Assembly (NCBI GenBank): GCA_039707465.1
Contig: CM077644.1
Coordinates: 97,445,375 to 97,509,374 of the forward strand
Direction: 5' to 3'
Length of the DNA: 64,000 nucleotides
DNA from: Rhabdophis nuchalis
Lineage: Eukaryota > Chordata > Lepidosauria > Squamata > Natricidae
Part shown: positions 52,573-63,878 of the stretch, piece after piece
How the letters are laid out: every line of letters starts with the position of its first letter
Numbering within the stretch: the stretch's first letter is position 1
The notes under the pieces: model-generated
Database searches by the model: none
Seen by the model: the letters and a program-made list of their open reading frames with translations, nothing else
What the model was told of the DNA's origin: nothing
Made by a program: the position numbers and the translations under genes

Positions 52573-52888
52573 CAGTGATGGCTAATCTTTTCGGCATTGA
52601 GTGCTGAAAATGGAGCGCGCGCCTGTGGGCGCATGGGCATGCACATGCCAGAGTGCATGCACACACGCTGAAGAGAGCAGCTGGCCTGTGTGCATGTGCA
52701 CGGTGGGCAGCTGCTCTTCTGGGTTCCGGTTCGAGCAGCTGCCCGCCGTACGCATGCGTGACAGACCAGCTGTCTGGTGCACATGCACACAATAGAAATC
52801 GGAAGAGCAGCTGGCGACGGCGTGTGTGCCCACAGAGGGGGCTCTGTGTGCCACCTCTGGCACGTGTGCCATAGGTTCGCCCTCACAG
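52573..52888. mobile_element. hAT-type element (CAGTGATGGC family)
   Basis: Starts CAGTGATGGCTAATCTTTTC and ends ATAGGTTCGCCCTCACAG. The TSD CCTTACAT/CCTTACAC (52565-52572, 52889-52896) matches in seven of eight bases. The interior is rich in GCATGCAC and CpG. Frames with Cys/His/Ala repeats follow from that composition. A related right end is at 63777. Confidence 0.82.
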
Positions 52889-53558
52889 CCTTACACAGTC
52901 TAAGATTTTCAGGTGAAATACTTGTGGTTTATAAAGTGAGTAGTCAGAATTATTTATCTTATCTTGTAAATGCTTCAAAAGTCATGTAGTGAGCAGATTA
53001 AGGCATGACTATGTTATTCATGGGTGAGGGACAATCAAAACTCGGAGTTTAAAAAAAAAAATTGTATCTGCCAAGAAAGATGTAATTTGCCCACATCAGA
53101 AAGCACTGCGTTAACTAAACACAGAGACAATTCAAAGGTTATTCCTCAGTTTAATTTTTATTTATCCAAGTGTTAACGTTTGTTTTTTGAGTCAGTGGAC
53201 TGAGTCCTTTGCTTTGATGAAATCCATAGTTTAGTTTAAATTTTGCCTCAGTGTGCTTTCCATTTGTAGCAATTGTCTAATGGATGGTTGTCTAAGAGAA
53301 GTGGGGTGGAAAATGCTTTTTCTGTTGTTTCAACGCCTCTTTTGCTGTTGAAAGAACAGCAATTACTCAATTTAAAGTGCTGGATTAATTTATAAAACCC
53401 TAGCTCAGCAGTTAAAGATGCTGACCTTGTTACCTAGAAGGTTGACAGCCTGGGTTTGAGATCCGAGCACCGTGTGATGGGGTAAGCTCCCATTACATGC
53501 TCCAGCTCCTGCCAAACCTAACAGTTCGAAAGCATGCAAGTAGATGCAATAAATAGGT

Positions 53559-53830
53559 CAGAGGTGGGTTGCTTCCAGTTCAGCCCAGAGCAGGAGAACC
53601 AGTAGTAGTGGTGGCAGGAGGCTCCACCCACCCGCCCGGGTGGGAGTACACCAGTGGTGGGTTTCAAATTTTTTTAGAACCTATTCTCTAGGTGTGGCCT
53701 ATTTTGTGGGCGTGGCTTGGCAGTCATGTGACAGGGTGGAAGTGGCCAACTTGTAAAATGTGGTGCAACGCATTTAACAACGCTCTTGCTTAGCAACTAA
53801 AATTTTGGGCTCAATTGTGATGATAAATTC

Positions 53831-53896
<66 letters not shown>

Positions 53897-54148
53897 TTCC
53901 TTCCTTCCTTCCTTCCTTCCTTCCTTTCCTTTCCTTTCCTTTCTTACTTTCTGCCTTCCTTTCCTTTCCTTCCCATTGGGTTACCGGCAGCGGCAGGCCA
54001 GACTTACTTCTGGGTCCGCCGGTGGAACCCCCTCTCACCGGCTCTCTAAATTTCACCATCCGGCTCTTGCGAGTAGGTGCGAGCCTGCAGAAACCCACCA
54101 CTGGAGCACACCCAAACCAGTAGTAAAAGAATTGACAACCCACCTCTG
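53559..54148. mobile_element. Outer nested hAT-type element
   Basis: Ends CAGAGGTGGGTTGCTTCC and GACAACCCACCTCTG, with a perfect TSD AAATAGGT (53551-53558 and 54149-54156). It inserted into a family A SINE and was itself hit by another hAT element at 53652. Confidence 0.9.
53652..54103. mobile_element. Inner nested hAT-type element with (CTTT)n
   Basis: Ends CAGTGGTGGGTTTCAAAT and CAGAAACCCACCACTG. The TSD GAGTACAC/GAGCACAC (53644-53651, 54104-54111) matches in seven of eight bases. A (CTTT)n to (CCTT)n tract at about 53830-53973 lies inside; the Ser/Phe- and Lys/Arg/Glu-rich frames across it are artefacts. Confidence 0.9.
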
Positions 54149-54587
54149 AAATAGGTACCACTTTGGTGGCAATGAAACAGTGTTCCACGTGCCTGGGAAT
54201 ACAGTCCATGGTCTGTACATACATGGCCACATGATCATAGAAGCGTCTTTGGACAATGCTGGATCCCTCAGCTGTGAAATGGAGATGAGCACCGCCTTCT
54301 AGAGTCAGACACAACTGGACAAGTGAAACCTTTATCTTTAGCTTCTGCCCAATATCTTTGGGGTGTTAATGTGTTTCCATGGTAGACTGAACTAAGAAAC
54401 CAATTTTGTACAGTCATGACTTTTATTGTAACAGGATTCTGCAAGTCTGAATGTGCTTTCCTCCTGTCCCACCTTTTTCTTTTGTGAACTAGACAGACAT
54501 CTGCTCAAATTTGGCCCGAGCTCAAGTCCCAGCTCATCTGATTGGCTCATAGAGGTTCTTCCTTTTGTTCCTCAAGGCAGTTCCCTG

Positions 54588-54715
54588 AGACTGGACAACC
54601 ATTTGTCTGAAATGGTGCAGGGTTTCCTGCCTGAGTAGGGGGTTGGACTAGAAGACCTCCAAGGTCCCTTCTAACTCTCTTGTTCTATTCTGTTCTTTTC
54701 TGGTCTAGTCTAGGT
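54588..54715 (+). repeat. CR1 LINE 3' end, copy h
   Basis: Reads GACTGGACAACCATTTGTCT, GGACTAGAAGACCTCCAAGG and then TTCTATTCTGTTCTTTTCTG. About 130 bp. Confidence 0.85.
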
Positions 54716-55068
54716 TTTTTCCATGAATAAAAAGGGAAGAAGATTCTGGTGGAAAGAAATTGTTTTTCCAAAATGGTTGGGCTTTATAACCTTGCAACCA
54801 AATGAAAACTAATTTGTTACCCTTATCTTTTCTGCTACTTCTTCTATTGGTATCTTATGATTATAGTACTTCGTTATTTGTATGTACACTGGGAACTTAT
54901 GCACTTATGTGTGTCTAATCATATTTGGCCAAAAACGCTCTTTTACTATCCTCCCCTCCTCTCCTGTCCTCTCCCCTATTGTTCTCTCTACATTTTCGCC
55001 GCCAGACAAAATCTGCTCAGACTTGTGCTCTTGGGAGAGTATGTTTCAGGGCCTTCCCCCTTGATAGG

Positions 55069-55511
55069 TAATACAAATAATACAATAGCAGAGTTGGAAG
55101 GGACCTTGTAGGTCTTCTAGTCCAACCCCCTGCGTGGGCAGGAACTTTATACCATTTCAGACAAATGGCTATCTAACATCTTCTTAAAGACTTCCAGGGT
55201 TGGGGCATTCACAACTTCTGGAGGCAAGCTGTTCCAGAGGTTAATTGTTCTAACTGTCAGGAAATTTCTCCTTAGTTCTAAGTTGCTTCTCTCCTTGATT
55301 AGTTTCCACCCATTGTTTCTTGTCCTACCCCCAGGTGCCTTGGAGAATAGTTTGGCTCCCTCTTCTTTGTGGCACCCTCTGAGATATCGGAACACTGCTA
55401 TCATGTCTCCCCTGGTCCTTCTCTTCATCAAACTAGACATACCCAATTCCTGCAACCGTTCTTCATATGTTTTAGCCTCCAGTCCCCTAATCATCTTGGT
55501 TGCTCTTCTGG
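55069..55511 (-). pseudogene. CR1 LINE ORF2 C-terminus and 3' end, copy i
   Basis: The minus strand has an open 115-codon stretch (55147-55494) with MIRGLEAKTYEERLQELGMS and LRRNFLTVRTINLWNSLPPE. The 3' end with ATTATTTGTATTAC is at the left border. Confidence 0.9.
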
Positions 55512-56147
55512 GTGATGGGCTCAGGCTCAGGTGATGGGCTCAGGTGATGGGTGGGCTTAAAGGTAGGCCTACCTTGTTGTTGCTCACCATATTTACTTGT
55601 AGGAAGATGGTTAACATTATCTTACATGACTGTGTTTGAGAATGAAGTAATGTTGGGCTGCCTTACATTGTTTTCTACATATATTTATTAACGCATTTGG
55701 ATTGAGTTTACAGGATAGACTGCTACAAACTGCAAATAATCATTGTTTGTCCCAAACAATTTTGGGACAAAGCAGTATGCAAATAATCTGTCCATTAATC
55801 TGGGGATCATAAAAAAATCTTGCTCCTAACTAGGATGATATTGATTTAATGGCTTATGGCAGTGCTTGTCATGTATTTGTGGCAAAGTATTTGGGACATA
55901 TATTTCCACTATATCTGGGGCAGATTTGCAGGAGGGTGGGGTTTTAAAAACATCTTCTAGGCCCCATAAGTAGTAAACTTCAGGAACTATGTTGATCTGA
56001 CAAGGCCTTAGCTGCCTTATAATTTATTTTATAACGCTACATCAAACAGCTTTTGGTGAGAGAACGTTTCCTCAAACGCTTTCAGCCTTTCAAATTTGTA
56101 ATATGCACAAGATATGATTTTGGCTTCTGTCTCTAAATCTCTAATCA
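55512..56147. other. Non-coding, no gene seen
   Basis: A short direct repeat GGTGATGGGCTCAGG occurs near 55511-55550. Nothing else was recognised. Confidence 0.4.
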
Positions 56148-56371
56148 GGGGTGGGCAGCTGTTGTGCAGCCGGAGGCCACATTTTTGTGTCAATGTTTGG
56201 CTTCAGAGCTACAAGGGCTAATAACATGTCACCAGAGTGGAGAGGTCCAGTGTTTTCAGCTGAAAGGTTGCGCCACCAAACATTAAGGATTCTTGCTATG
56301 ATCTGGAAGTTCTCCTGAGGCTGCAAAATGTGGTCTGGGGACATCATGCAAACCAGAAAGGTTACTCACTG
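56148..56371. mobile_element. Probable hAT-type element
   Basis: Starts CAGGGGTGGGCAGCTG and appears to end near AAGGTTACTCACTG, a decayed inverted match. No clean TSD was found. Confidence 0.4.
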
Positions 56372-56457
56372 CTTTCTACTCCTTGCAGTAAAAATGATTT
56401 GCTGGTTTTCCTCTTAGCAAAAAAATGTCTTTCTTTTCTGTTTTCTTGTTTTAGTTG

Positions 56458-57047
56458 TGTTGTGGCCCGCCAACGGAGCTGGCAGCAGAGTCGGACAGTG
56501 AGGAGGTTGGGGAGGAGCATGGGCCAGTCCTGGAGGCTGGGGAAGGCTCAGATGAGGGCTCTGCATCGGAGGCAGAGATGGGGCCAAGGTTGCCTGGCAG
56601 TTCTCAGCTACCTTCGGAGCTAGGCAGCAGTGAGACAGAGGAACAGCTGGAGCCTGTTCCCAGTGTGCACATGTGCAAAGAACAGATAAGAAATCCCGGT
56701 AAACTTGGGAGTAAAGTCACAGGTGGATGGTTAATGGTGCCTCCCATAGGAAATAAAAGAGGAGTGAAAGGGGAGTGGGCTTTTGCAGGAAACAATTTGT
56801 TTGTTTGTTCATTCATTTCAGGAGTGTGGAGATCTGTCCGTGAATCTCAGAGACTCTGTGCCAAGTCTTTCCTTGCGCAGCACTGCATTTGGAAAATATT
56901 TACATGGCAGCTTTCCAAGCTAGATAAGGTCTGTGGTCATAACTTTACCTTTGAAAGGCTGTTTACATTTTATTTGTTTAATAAAAATGGTTTTGTCGGG
57001 ACCAGGAATCTGCTTCGGACTTTTTTGGGGAAACCTAGGTCAGAACA
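56458..57047 (+). mobile_element. Solo LTR, 590 bp, TSD AGTTG
   Basis: Ends TGTTGTGGCCCGCC and GGTCAGAACA, with perfect 5-bp TSDs AGTTG (56453-56457 and 57048-57052). Same family as the split solo LTR at 26540-27704. AATAAAAATGG near 56980 may be its polyadenylation signal. The acidic open frame at 56455-57066 is fortuitous: the same stretch is repeated in reverse at 27400-27704 with stops. Confidence 0.88.
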
Positions 57048-57061
57048 AGTTGTTGATGTTT

Positions 57062-57420
57062 TCTGACTTACAATACTTCGTCTAGTGATGGTTCAAAGTT
57101 AGGAAAAAAATGAATTATGACCATTTTGCACACTTATAATCTTTATAGCAGCCCGATGATCATGTGATCAAAATTGGCAACTAGTTCATACTTATGACGA
57201 TTGCTGTGTCTCAAGGTTATGTGATCCCCTTTTCTGACAAGCCAAGTCAATAGGGAAGCCAGATTCACTTAACAACGATGTTACTTTCTTATCAACTGTA
57301 GTGATTCATTTAACAACTGTGACAAGAAAGGTAATAAAATGGAGCAAAACTCAATTAGCAAATGTCTCAGTTAATAACAGAAATTTTGGGCACAGTTGTG
57401 GTCGTAAGTTGAGGGCATCC
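57062..57420 (+). repeat. Dispersed repeat, CAGGTAGTCCTC family
   Basis: Nearly full-length: CTGACTTACAATACTTCGTC, CATGATCATGTGATCAAAAT, CCCTTTTCTGACAAGCCAAG, AATAAAATGGAGCAAAACTC, ending TGGTCGTAAGTTGAGGGCAT. It adjoins the right TSD of the solo LTR. Confidence 0.75.
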
Positions 57421-57636
57421 AGTTTTTTAAAAAAATGATTTTATTAAATTTCAAAAACTTGAATAAAAAAGGAAACAAACTAGAAGAAAAAGAAAGAAAG
57501 AAGGAAAGGATCAGGAAAAAAGTAAGATAAAAATGTGAAGACAAGAAAGAAAAAGAAAAGCTTCCGACTTCCTTTGGTGCAGTTGTAGATAAAAAGTACA
57601 TCCAACTCGTACTCCAAAATTAACAATAGTCTACTT

Positions 57637-57730
57637 CAGTGTTTCTCAACCTTGGCAACTTGAAGATGTATGGACTTCAACTCCCAGAATTCCCCAGCCA
57701 TCTTCAAGTTGCCAAGGTTGAGAAACGCTG
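57637..57730. mobile_element. Short palindromic hAT-type element
   Basis: CAGTGTTTCTCAACCTTGGC and GCCAAGGTTGAGAAACGCTG are inverted ends around ACTTCAACTCCCAGAATTCC, a core shared with the 135-bp palindromes. The flanks GTCTACTT/GTCTGCAT match in six of eight bases. Confidence 0.75.
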
Positions 57731-58168
57731 GTCTGCATTAGTTGTACAATTCCACAAATTTTAATAATCAAATCCCCAAATTATTTTTTAATTTCAGCTT
57801 CTTGGAAAAAAGTCCAAAAGTAGCTTTCAAGTAGAAATAAGATTGGTCAAAGTTTTTCTTCAATCAAAGCTGTCAGTTTCACCACATCTGCCGCTTCTAT
57901 CAGTTTAAAGATCCATTCTTCTAATATATAGTAGGTTTTCGTAAGTCCTTCCAGTTTTCTACACATAGATGTTTCCCCAGTGTTATCATATATGGAAACC
58001 AAGTTCCATGAGATCTTTCAATTTGCTTGTCCATTACATTTACTTTTAAATTTAATATTCTGAATCAAAGTACGTATTTAGTCCCATTATTTTCTAGCTT
58101 TGTTGCATGTCTACCAAAGATGAAAAAAATGTTCCCTCTGATTACATTTCCAACAAATATTTAAATTT

Positions 58169-58182
58169 CTTGATACATTTTT
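58169..58182. repeat. TSD of the RPS27A retrocopy, left
   Basis: CTTGATACATTTTT, repeated exactly at 58779-58792. A 14-bp duplication next to a T-rich (poly(A) on the minus strand) border is the signature of L1-mediated retroposition. Confidence 0.85.
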
Positions 58183-58220
58183 TTAATGTTTAGAGGTTTT
58201 TAAAATTAAAACAGACATAT

Positions 58221-58808
<588 letters not shown>

Positions 58809-59219
58809 TCAAATACCAGTGACATGTCCATCTGATACAAATTCTCTTAATTATATGAATTTCAACTCTTTCTTCTACTTATTCTCCCACTAGCCCAATG
58901 GTACACTATTGCCCATCTTAACATACAGTCTTTCACTTGTTCATCCTCTGTTTCCATTTTCAATTCCAGCATTGTTTTAAATGTTGATTCCTTATCCCCG
59001 ATCCCTTGCATCCTGGACATAAATTGTTTCAACTCCTATCCTCAAAACGATGCTATACAGCACTGCACACCAACACAACTAGACACAGGAACAGATTTTC
59101 CCCGAAAGCCATCACTCTGCTAAACAAATAATTCCCTCAACACTGTCAAACTATTCACTAAGTCTGCATTACTATTAATCTTCTCATCGATCCTATCACC
59201 TATCTCCTCCCTCTTATGC

Positions 59220-60214
59220 CGTAGCGGTGATGTGCCAGTGCCTGGAAGCCGTACGGATCTGGATGGGAAGAAACGGACTCAGGCTCAACCCGACCAAGAC
59301 CGAGTGGCTGTGGTTTCCGGCTGCCCGATTCAACCAGCTGACTCCATCGCTGGCCATTGGGGGCGAACATCTTGCCCCAGTGGATGGGGTGCGCAACTTG
59401 GGTGTCCTCCTGGATGCCCGGCTGTCCATGGAAGATCAAGTGACAGCCATGGCCAGGAGGGCCTTTTACCAGGTTTGCCTGGTTCGCCAGTTGCGCCCCC
59501 TATTGGATCGGGACACCCTCCGCACAGTCACTCATGCTCTCGTGACATCCCGACTGGACTATTGTAACTCTCTTTACATGGGGCTCCCCTTGAGGTGCAC
59601 TCGGAGACTTCAGCTAGTCCAGAATGCAGCCGCGCGAGCAATTATGGGAACCTCAAGGTTTACCCATGTAACACCGCTCTTGCGCGAGCTGCACTGGCTG
59701 CCTGTCGTCTTCCGGGTGCGCTTCAAGGTTCTAGTTATCATCTTTAAAGCGCTCCATGGCTCGGGACCTAGCTATTTGCGGGATCGGATCCTGCCTCATA
59801 CATCCACACGGCCTATTCGCTCCCACAGAGAGGGACTTCTCCGGGTGCCGTCCACTAGGCTTTGTCAGCGGGCGACGGCCAGGGGAAGGGCTCTCTCTGT
59901 GGTGGGCCCAGCCCTCTGGAATGACCTTCCCCCCGACATTAGAACTACCACGGACCTCCGCTCCTTCCGTCTAAAACTAAAAACATATCTGTTCTGCTTG
60001 GGCGGCCTAGGGTAGTCTCCCTTCTATGGGGTTGTTAATAATTTTAGATGGGGATTTTAGTAATTTTTAACTGGGAATTTTTAGCGCAGGGATATCATTT
60101 AATCTGTTTTTATTATGTATGTATATTTATTGTTTTATTTGCCCTGTCCACCGCTCCGAGTCCCTTCGGGGAGAGGGAGCGGTCAACAAATTAAATTTAT
60201 TATTATTATTATTA
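59220..60214 (+). pseudogene. L2-like LINE ORF2 C-terminus and 3' UTR, copy 3
   Basis: The plus strand is open for 262 codons (59227-60015). It starts inside the RT domain after the catalytic palm: GLRLNPTKTEWLWFP, NLGVLLDARLSMEDQV, SRLDYCNSLYMGLPLRCTRR, LQLVQNAAARAIMG, LLRELHWLPVVFRVRFKVLV, ALWNDLPPDIRTTTDLRSFR. These match the thumb and C-terminus of L2/CR1-group ORF2. A 3' UTR with CCGAGTCCCTTCGGGGAGAG and a (TTA)n tail follows. Truncated at the 5' end, but the frame is undamaged, so the insertion is fairly young. Confidence 0.85.
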
Positions 60215-60388
60215 TTATGACTGTATGACTGTAACTTTGTTGCTTGTATCCTTACCATTTATATTGTTTCCTAGTATGATTTGATTGCTTATTTGTACCA
60301 TATAACTATTATTAAGTGCTGTACCTTATGATTCTTGATGAATGTATCTTGTCTTTTTATGTACACTGAGCGTATGTACCAAAGACAA

Positions 60389-60857
60389 TAATAATAATAA
60401 TAATAATAATAATTTTAATTTATAACCCGCTCTCTCTCCCTGAAGGGACTCGAGGCGGGGCACAGAGAATTAAAAATACAATTAAAAACCACGAACAAAT
60501 ACAATATTAAAACGAATTAAACTCACCCTGCGCTAAAAACCCATATAAAACTAAAACTAAACCCTAAAAACCCTAAAAACAGTTTAATTACCCTAGGCCG
60601 GCCAAGCAGAAGAAGTGTGTTTTTAATTTTTGTCAGAAGGAGCGGAGGTCCGTGGTTGTTCTAATATCGGGGGGAAGGTCATTCCAGAGAGTCGGGCCCG
60701 CCACAGAGAAAGCCCTTCCCATGGGCGTCGCCCGCTGGCATAGCCTAGTGGACAGCACCTGGAGAAGTCCCTCTCTGTGGGAGCGAATCGGCGGCAGGGA
60801 TGTATGGGGCAGGATGCGATCCCGCAGATAGCTAGGTCCCGTGCCATGGAGTGCTTT
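60389..60857 (-). pseudogene. L2-like LINE 3' end, copy 4
   Basis: Reverse-oriented partner of the copy at 59220: the minus strand reads TGPSYLRDRILPHTSLPPIR and GRAFSVAGPTLWNDLPPDIR. The (AAT)n tail is at 60389-60412 on the plus strand. Short repeats GACAA border it. With copy 3 it forms a tail-to-tail inverted pair about 175 bp apart. Confidence 0.85.
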
Positions 60858-60905
60858 GACAAATCCCTTGTGTGTCCAGTTGCACTTGGCCAATAAAGAA
60901 TTCTA

Positions 60906-61495
60906 TTCTATTATTCTTTTAATCACAATTAAAAATATCAATGTATAGAGGCATAGAGGTTTTAGATATAAGATAAAACATTATTCATATTTATTATCAA
61001 TGTGTATATGTGTGTGCACACTCACACACACTGTTTAATATAAGGGACATGTTTATGAAGACAGCAGCTTACTTGGAAGAGAAATTATTTTCATATTAAA
61101 ACATGCAATACATATGAATATGCATACAATTAAAAACTGTAACCAGCAGTCTCTGTGCTATATAAGTTATTCATATGTTTATCTGAAATTAAGTTCAATT
61201 CTTAATGAATTCGGGTCTGGGAGAAACCTGAAGGAATACAGGAAACGGTAATGGAGACAAACAGGAGAACAGAGAGTAGCCAAAACTAATATGCATACAT
61301 TTCAGACAAAAATTTGGGAAATCCTATTACTTTCCCCAAATCTGCAACTTTCAAGGTGTATTGTACTCCCAGTTCCATAATCTTCAGCTAACCACTGGTC
61401 TATCTGCAGGGTTGAGAAAGTTTTAGGCCATTGTGGAGATAAACATGCAGTCTTGCCCTAAAATTGCTCTGTGGTTCAATGGTTAGTAGGCTACG
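60906..61495. other. Non-coding, no gene seen
   Basis: AT-rich; nothing was recognised apart from a short tRNA-SINE-like GTGGTTCAATGGTTAG near 61470. Confidence 0.4.
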
Positions 61496-61883
61496 GAGAG
61501 TCCTCAATTTATGATCACCAGGCAACCCAAAATTTATCTTGCTAAGTGAGAAATTTGTTAAGTGAGCTTAGCCCCATTTTACACCTTTTCTCACCGCATT
61601 TGCTGAGTGAATCACTGCAGTTCTTAACTTAGTAACACGGTTGCTAAGTGAATCTGGTTTCCCCATTAACTTTGCTTGTCAGAAGGTCAGTAAGGGGATC
61701 ACATGACTCTGGGACACTCCTGACCTTCTGAGTCAGTTGTCAAGCATCTCAATGAAGATTACATGATTATGAGGATGCGGCAATGGTCATAAGTGTGAAA
61801 AATTGTCATGAATCACTGTTTTCAGTGCTGTTGAAACTTCGAATGGTCCCTAAATGAATTGTTGTAAGTCGAGGACTACCTGT
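61496..61883 (-). repeat. Dispersed repeat, CAGGTAGTCCTC family, reverse, full length
   Basis: Ends CGGAGAGTCCTCAATTTATG and GTCGAGGACTACCTG are inverted repeats, so the family has TIRs (CAGGTAGTCCTCGAC in good copies). The interior follows the other copies in reverse. No clean TSD was identified. Probably a DNA-transposon-derived MITE. Confidence 0.75.
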
Positions 61884-62081
61884 AGTTCAAGAATTCAGCC
61901 TGAGAGGATGTTATTGGAAGCTTCTGTAAGAGAGAGGAGAGGTTCATACCCAATGCAAGGCGGAATAACAGGTCTTATTTCTCTTTGTATAAACAGCAGC
62001 ATTCAATCATTTCAGGTAGATTTATTTCACTTCAATATCTATGGTCCTTTTTTATTTTTCTTCAGAGTCTACTTAGGATAA

Positions 62082-62628
62082 CAGGAAAGAAGGAAGGATG
62101 GAAGGAAGGGAGAAGGGAGAGAGGGAGAAAGGGGAGGGAGAAAAGAAGGAAAGGAAAGAAGGAAAGGAAAGAAGGAAAGGAAAGGAAGAAATAAGGAAGG
62201 TAGGAGGAAATAAGGAAGGAAGGACAGGAAGGAAAGAAAGGGAAGAAGGGAGGAAATAAGGAAGGAAGGAAAGAAGGAAGGATGGAAGGAAGGAGGGAGG
62301 GAGGGAGAAAATAAGGAAGGAAAGAAGGAAAGAAAGAAATAAGGAAGGAAGGAGGAAATAAGGAAGGAAGGACAGGAAGGAAAGAAAGGGAAGGAGGGAG
62401 GAAATAAGGAGGGAAGGAAGGAAAGAAGGAAGGATGGAAGGAAGGAGGAAGGTAGGGAGAAAGGGAGGGAGAAAATAAAGAAGGAAAGAAGGAAAGGAAA
62501 GAAGGAAAGGAAGAAATAAGGAAGGACAGGAAGGAAAGAAAGGGAAGGAGGGAGGAAATAAGGAAGGAAGGAAGGAAGAAAAGGAAGGAAGGAAAGAAGG
62601 AAGGATAGAAAGGAGGGAGGGAGGAAAA
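62082..62628. repeat. 547-bp polypurine tract (GGAA/GAAG)n
   Basis: The plus strand is nearly pure A/G, with GGAAGGAA, GAAAGAAG and GGGAGGGA units and very few pyrimidines. Blocks such as GGAAATAAGGAAGGAAGGA recur at about 170-bp spacing, suggesting higher-order duplication. The minus-strand frames of about 200 codons (Phe/Leu/Ser/Pro-rich) are artefacts. Confidence 0.95.
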
Positions 62629-62629
62629 C

Positions 62630-63559
62630 AGGCTTTCTAAATGCAAATAGCAAAAGACACGCAAACACATATAACACCCGTCTTAGCAACAACATAATTC
62701 AGCTTGTTCATATGGCAACTCCCCTCATCCAAAAGATTAAAGTCTTCGTCTGCTGTGATATGAAATGCCATCCCCCCCCCCACACTAACCCAAGACAATT
62801 GAAATCAAACCAGTTAAAAGTTGATGGACGAAAAAAGCTGCATTGTACAAGGAAGCAGTGATGAAAAGTGTAGGGATTTTGCTTATCTTATATTTTGGCT
62901 TTTAACAGGAGAAGCACTCCTGTTGATGTTGCCAGAGACTGAAGACAATTATTCTTTAATGCCATGTATTTGCTAGACCGGGACAGGAATACGATTCATA
63001 GCCTATTTCACTCAATTACTGCTTCTAGCAATATTCTTACCAAGATATTGCTTTACTGCCACTAAAGCAAACTGAAATAAGATTGGATTATTTGCAAGGT
63101 GGATGGTAAAGGAGGAAAATAATGGTTATTAGGTTTTCTTCCTTCTTTTTTTTCTTTTTCTTTTTTTTATAAACTAACTATATAATACTTTCTGTCTGAA
63201 GGTCGGCTTCACAAACCAGTTAAACTGGAGAACTTGGGTTTTATTGACTAGCTCCTTAATCGTATGCATTGGCTTTGGGGTATCTACCTGTCCTTTAGGT
63301 AAGGTGGCAGCTGATGATGTTGTGTGAAGCTGTTTTTGTGTCCAGCTCATCCCCACAGCTTGCCAGAGTTAAGTTGTAGCCCATCAAATGTTTTAGAACA
63401 TCTTTGTCACAACTGTGACAAAGTCTAGAGCCCTTGAGGCTTCTAGAGGGTAGAGAAAAAGAATCATCTGAAGCAGCAGAAGAAAGAATGGATCCATGAT
63501 GGTGTCCAAAGTGGCATGCGAAGCCATGTTGCCTGGCATGCGTGGCCTTGCCTGTTTGT
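62630..63559. other. Non-coding, no gene seen
   Basis: No gene or familiar repeat was recognised. Confidence 0.4.
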
Positions 63560-63777
63560 CTTCTGGATTTCTGAAGCGCATGCACATGTGACGATTAGCT
63601 GTCCTTCACGCATGCGGCAGTGGCAAAAACTGGTGTGTGCATGCGCGCCGGCCAGCTGATCATTGGGCATGCATGTGCGCTAGAACCCGGAAGTTCGGCT
63701 TTTCCAGAGCTTGGCCCAGATGAGCACACTCATGATGTTTCCTTGTGACCGAGTGCCGAAAAGGTTCGCCATCACTG
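63560..63777. mobile_element. Right part of a hAT-type element (CAGTGATGGC family)
   Basis: Ends GCCGAAAAGGTTCGCCATCACTG, the inverse of the left end at 52573, and shares the GCATGCAC-rich interior. The left end could not be delimited. Confidence 0.55.
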
Positions 63778-63878
63778 AAATACGTTAATGAATGCCACTA
63801 TGGTGATTAAAGGACATTGTTGAGTGATGGACATATTTATTTAAGGGAATAACCAAAAGTGGCAATGGTTATCTAGAT

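Larger units (their letters stand above)
53398..54345 (+). repeat. tRNA-derived SINE (family A), split by nested hAT elements
   Basis: The SINE proper is 53398-53558 plus 54157-54345. It has a TAGCTCAGCAGTTAAAGATG head, a TTTGAGATCCGAGC region, CAGCTCCTGCCAAACC, and then, after the insertion, ACCACTTTGGTGGCAATGAA and the tail GTGAAACCTTTATCTTTA. The nested insertion duplicated AAATAGGT of the SINE body. Confidence 0.85.
59035..60905 (+). repeat. LINE 3' end split by two L2-like insertions
   Basis: Three pieces belong together: 59035-59219 (ACACAACTAGACACAGGAAC, GCCATCACTCTGCTAAACAA), 60215-60388 (ATGACTGTATGACTGTAACT to TATGTACCAAAGACAA) and 60858-60905 (GACAAATCCCTTGTGTGTCC to AATTCTATTCTATTATTC). 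The order and the short repeated words at the joints (TTATG-C, GACAA) indicate a single element hit twice. Class not determined. Confidence 0.7.

Noticed and set aside
52472..52886. Cys/His/Ala-rich frames resembling a metal-binding protein
   Set aside because: They come from GCATGCAC-type repeats inside a hAT element with its own TSD.
53805..54314. Frames of 114 and 167 codons around the (CTTT)n tract
   Set aside because: Low-complexity Phe/Ser or Lys/Arg/Glu repeats across hAT and SINE borders.
56455..57066. Acidic 203-codon frame (AESDSEEVGEEHG...)
   Set aside because: It lies within a solo LTR bounded by perfect TSDs, and the same sequence recurs in reverse at 27400-27704 without the frame.
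62062..62695. Minus-strand frames of about 200 codons (FLPSFLPSFLP)
   Set aside because: Direct translation of a polypurine microsatellite.
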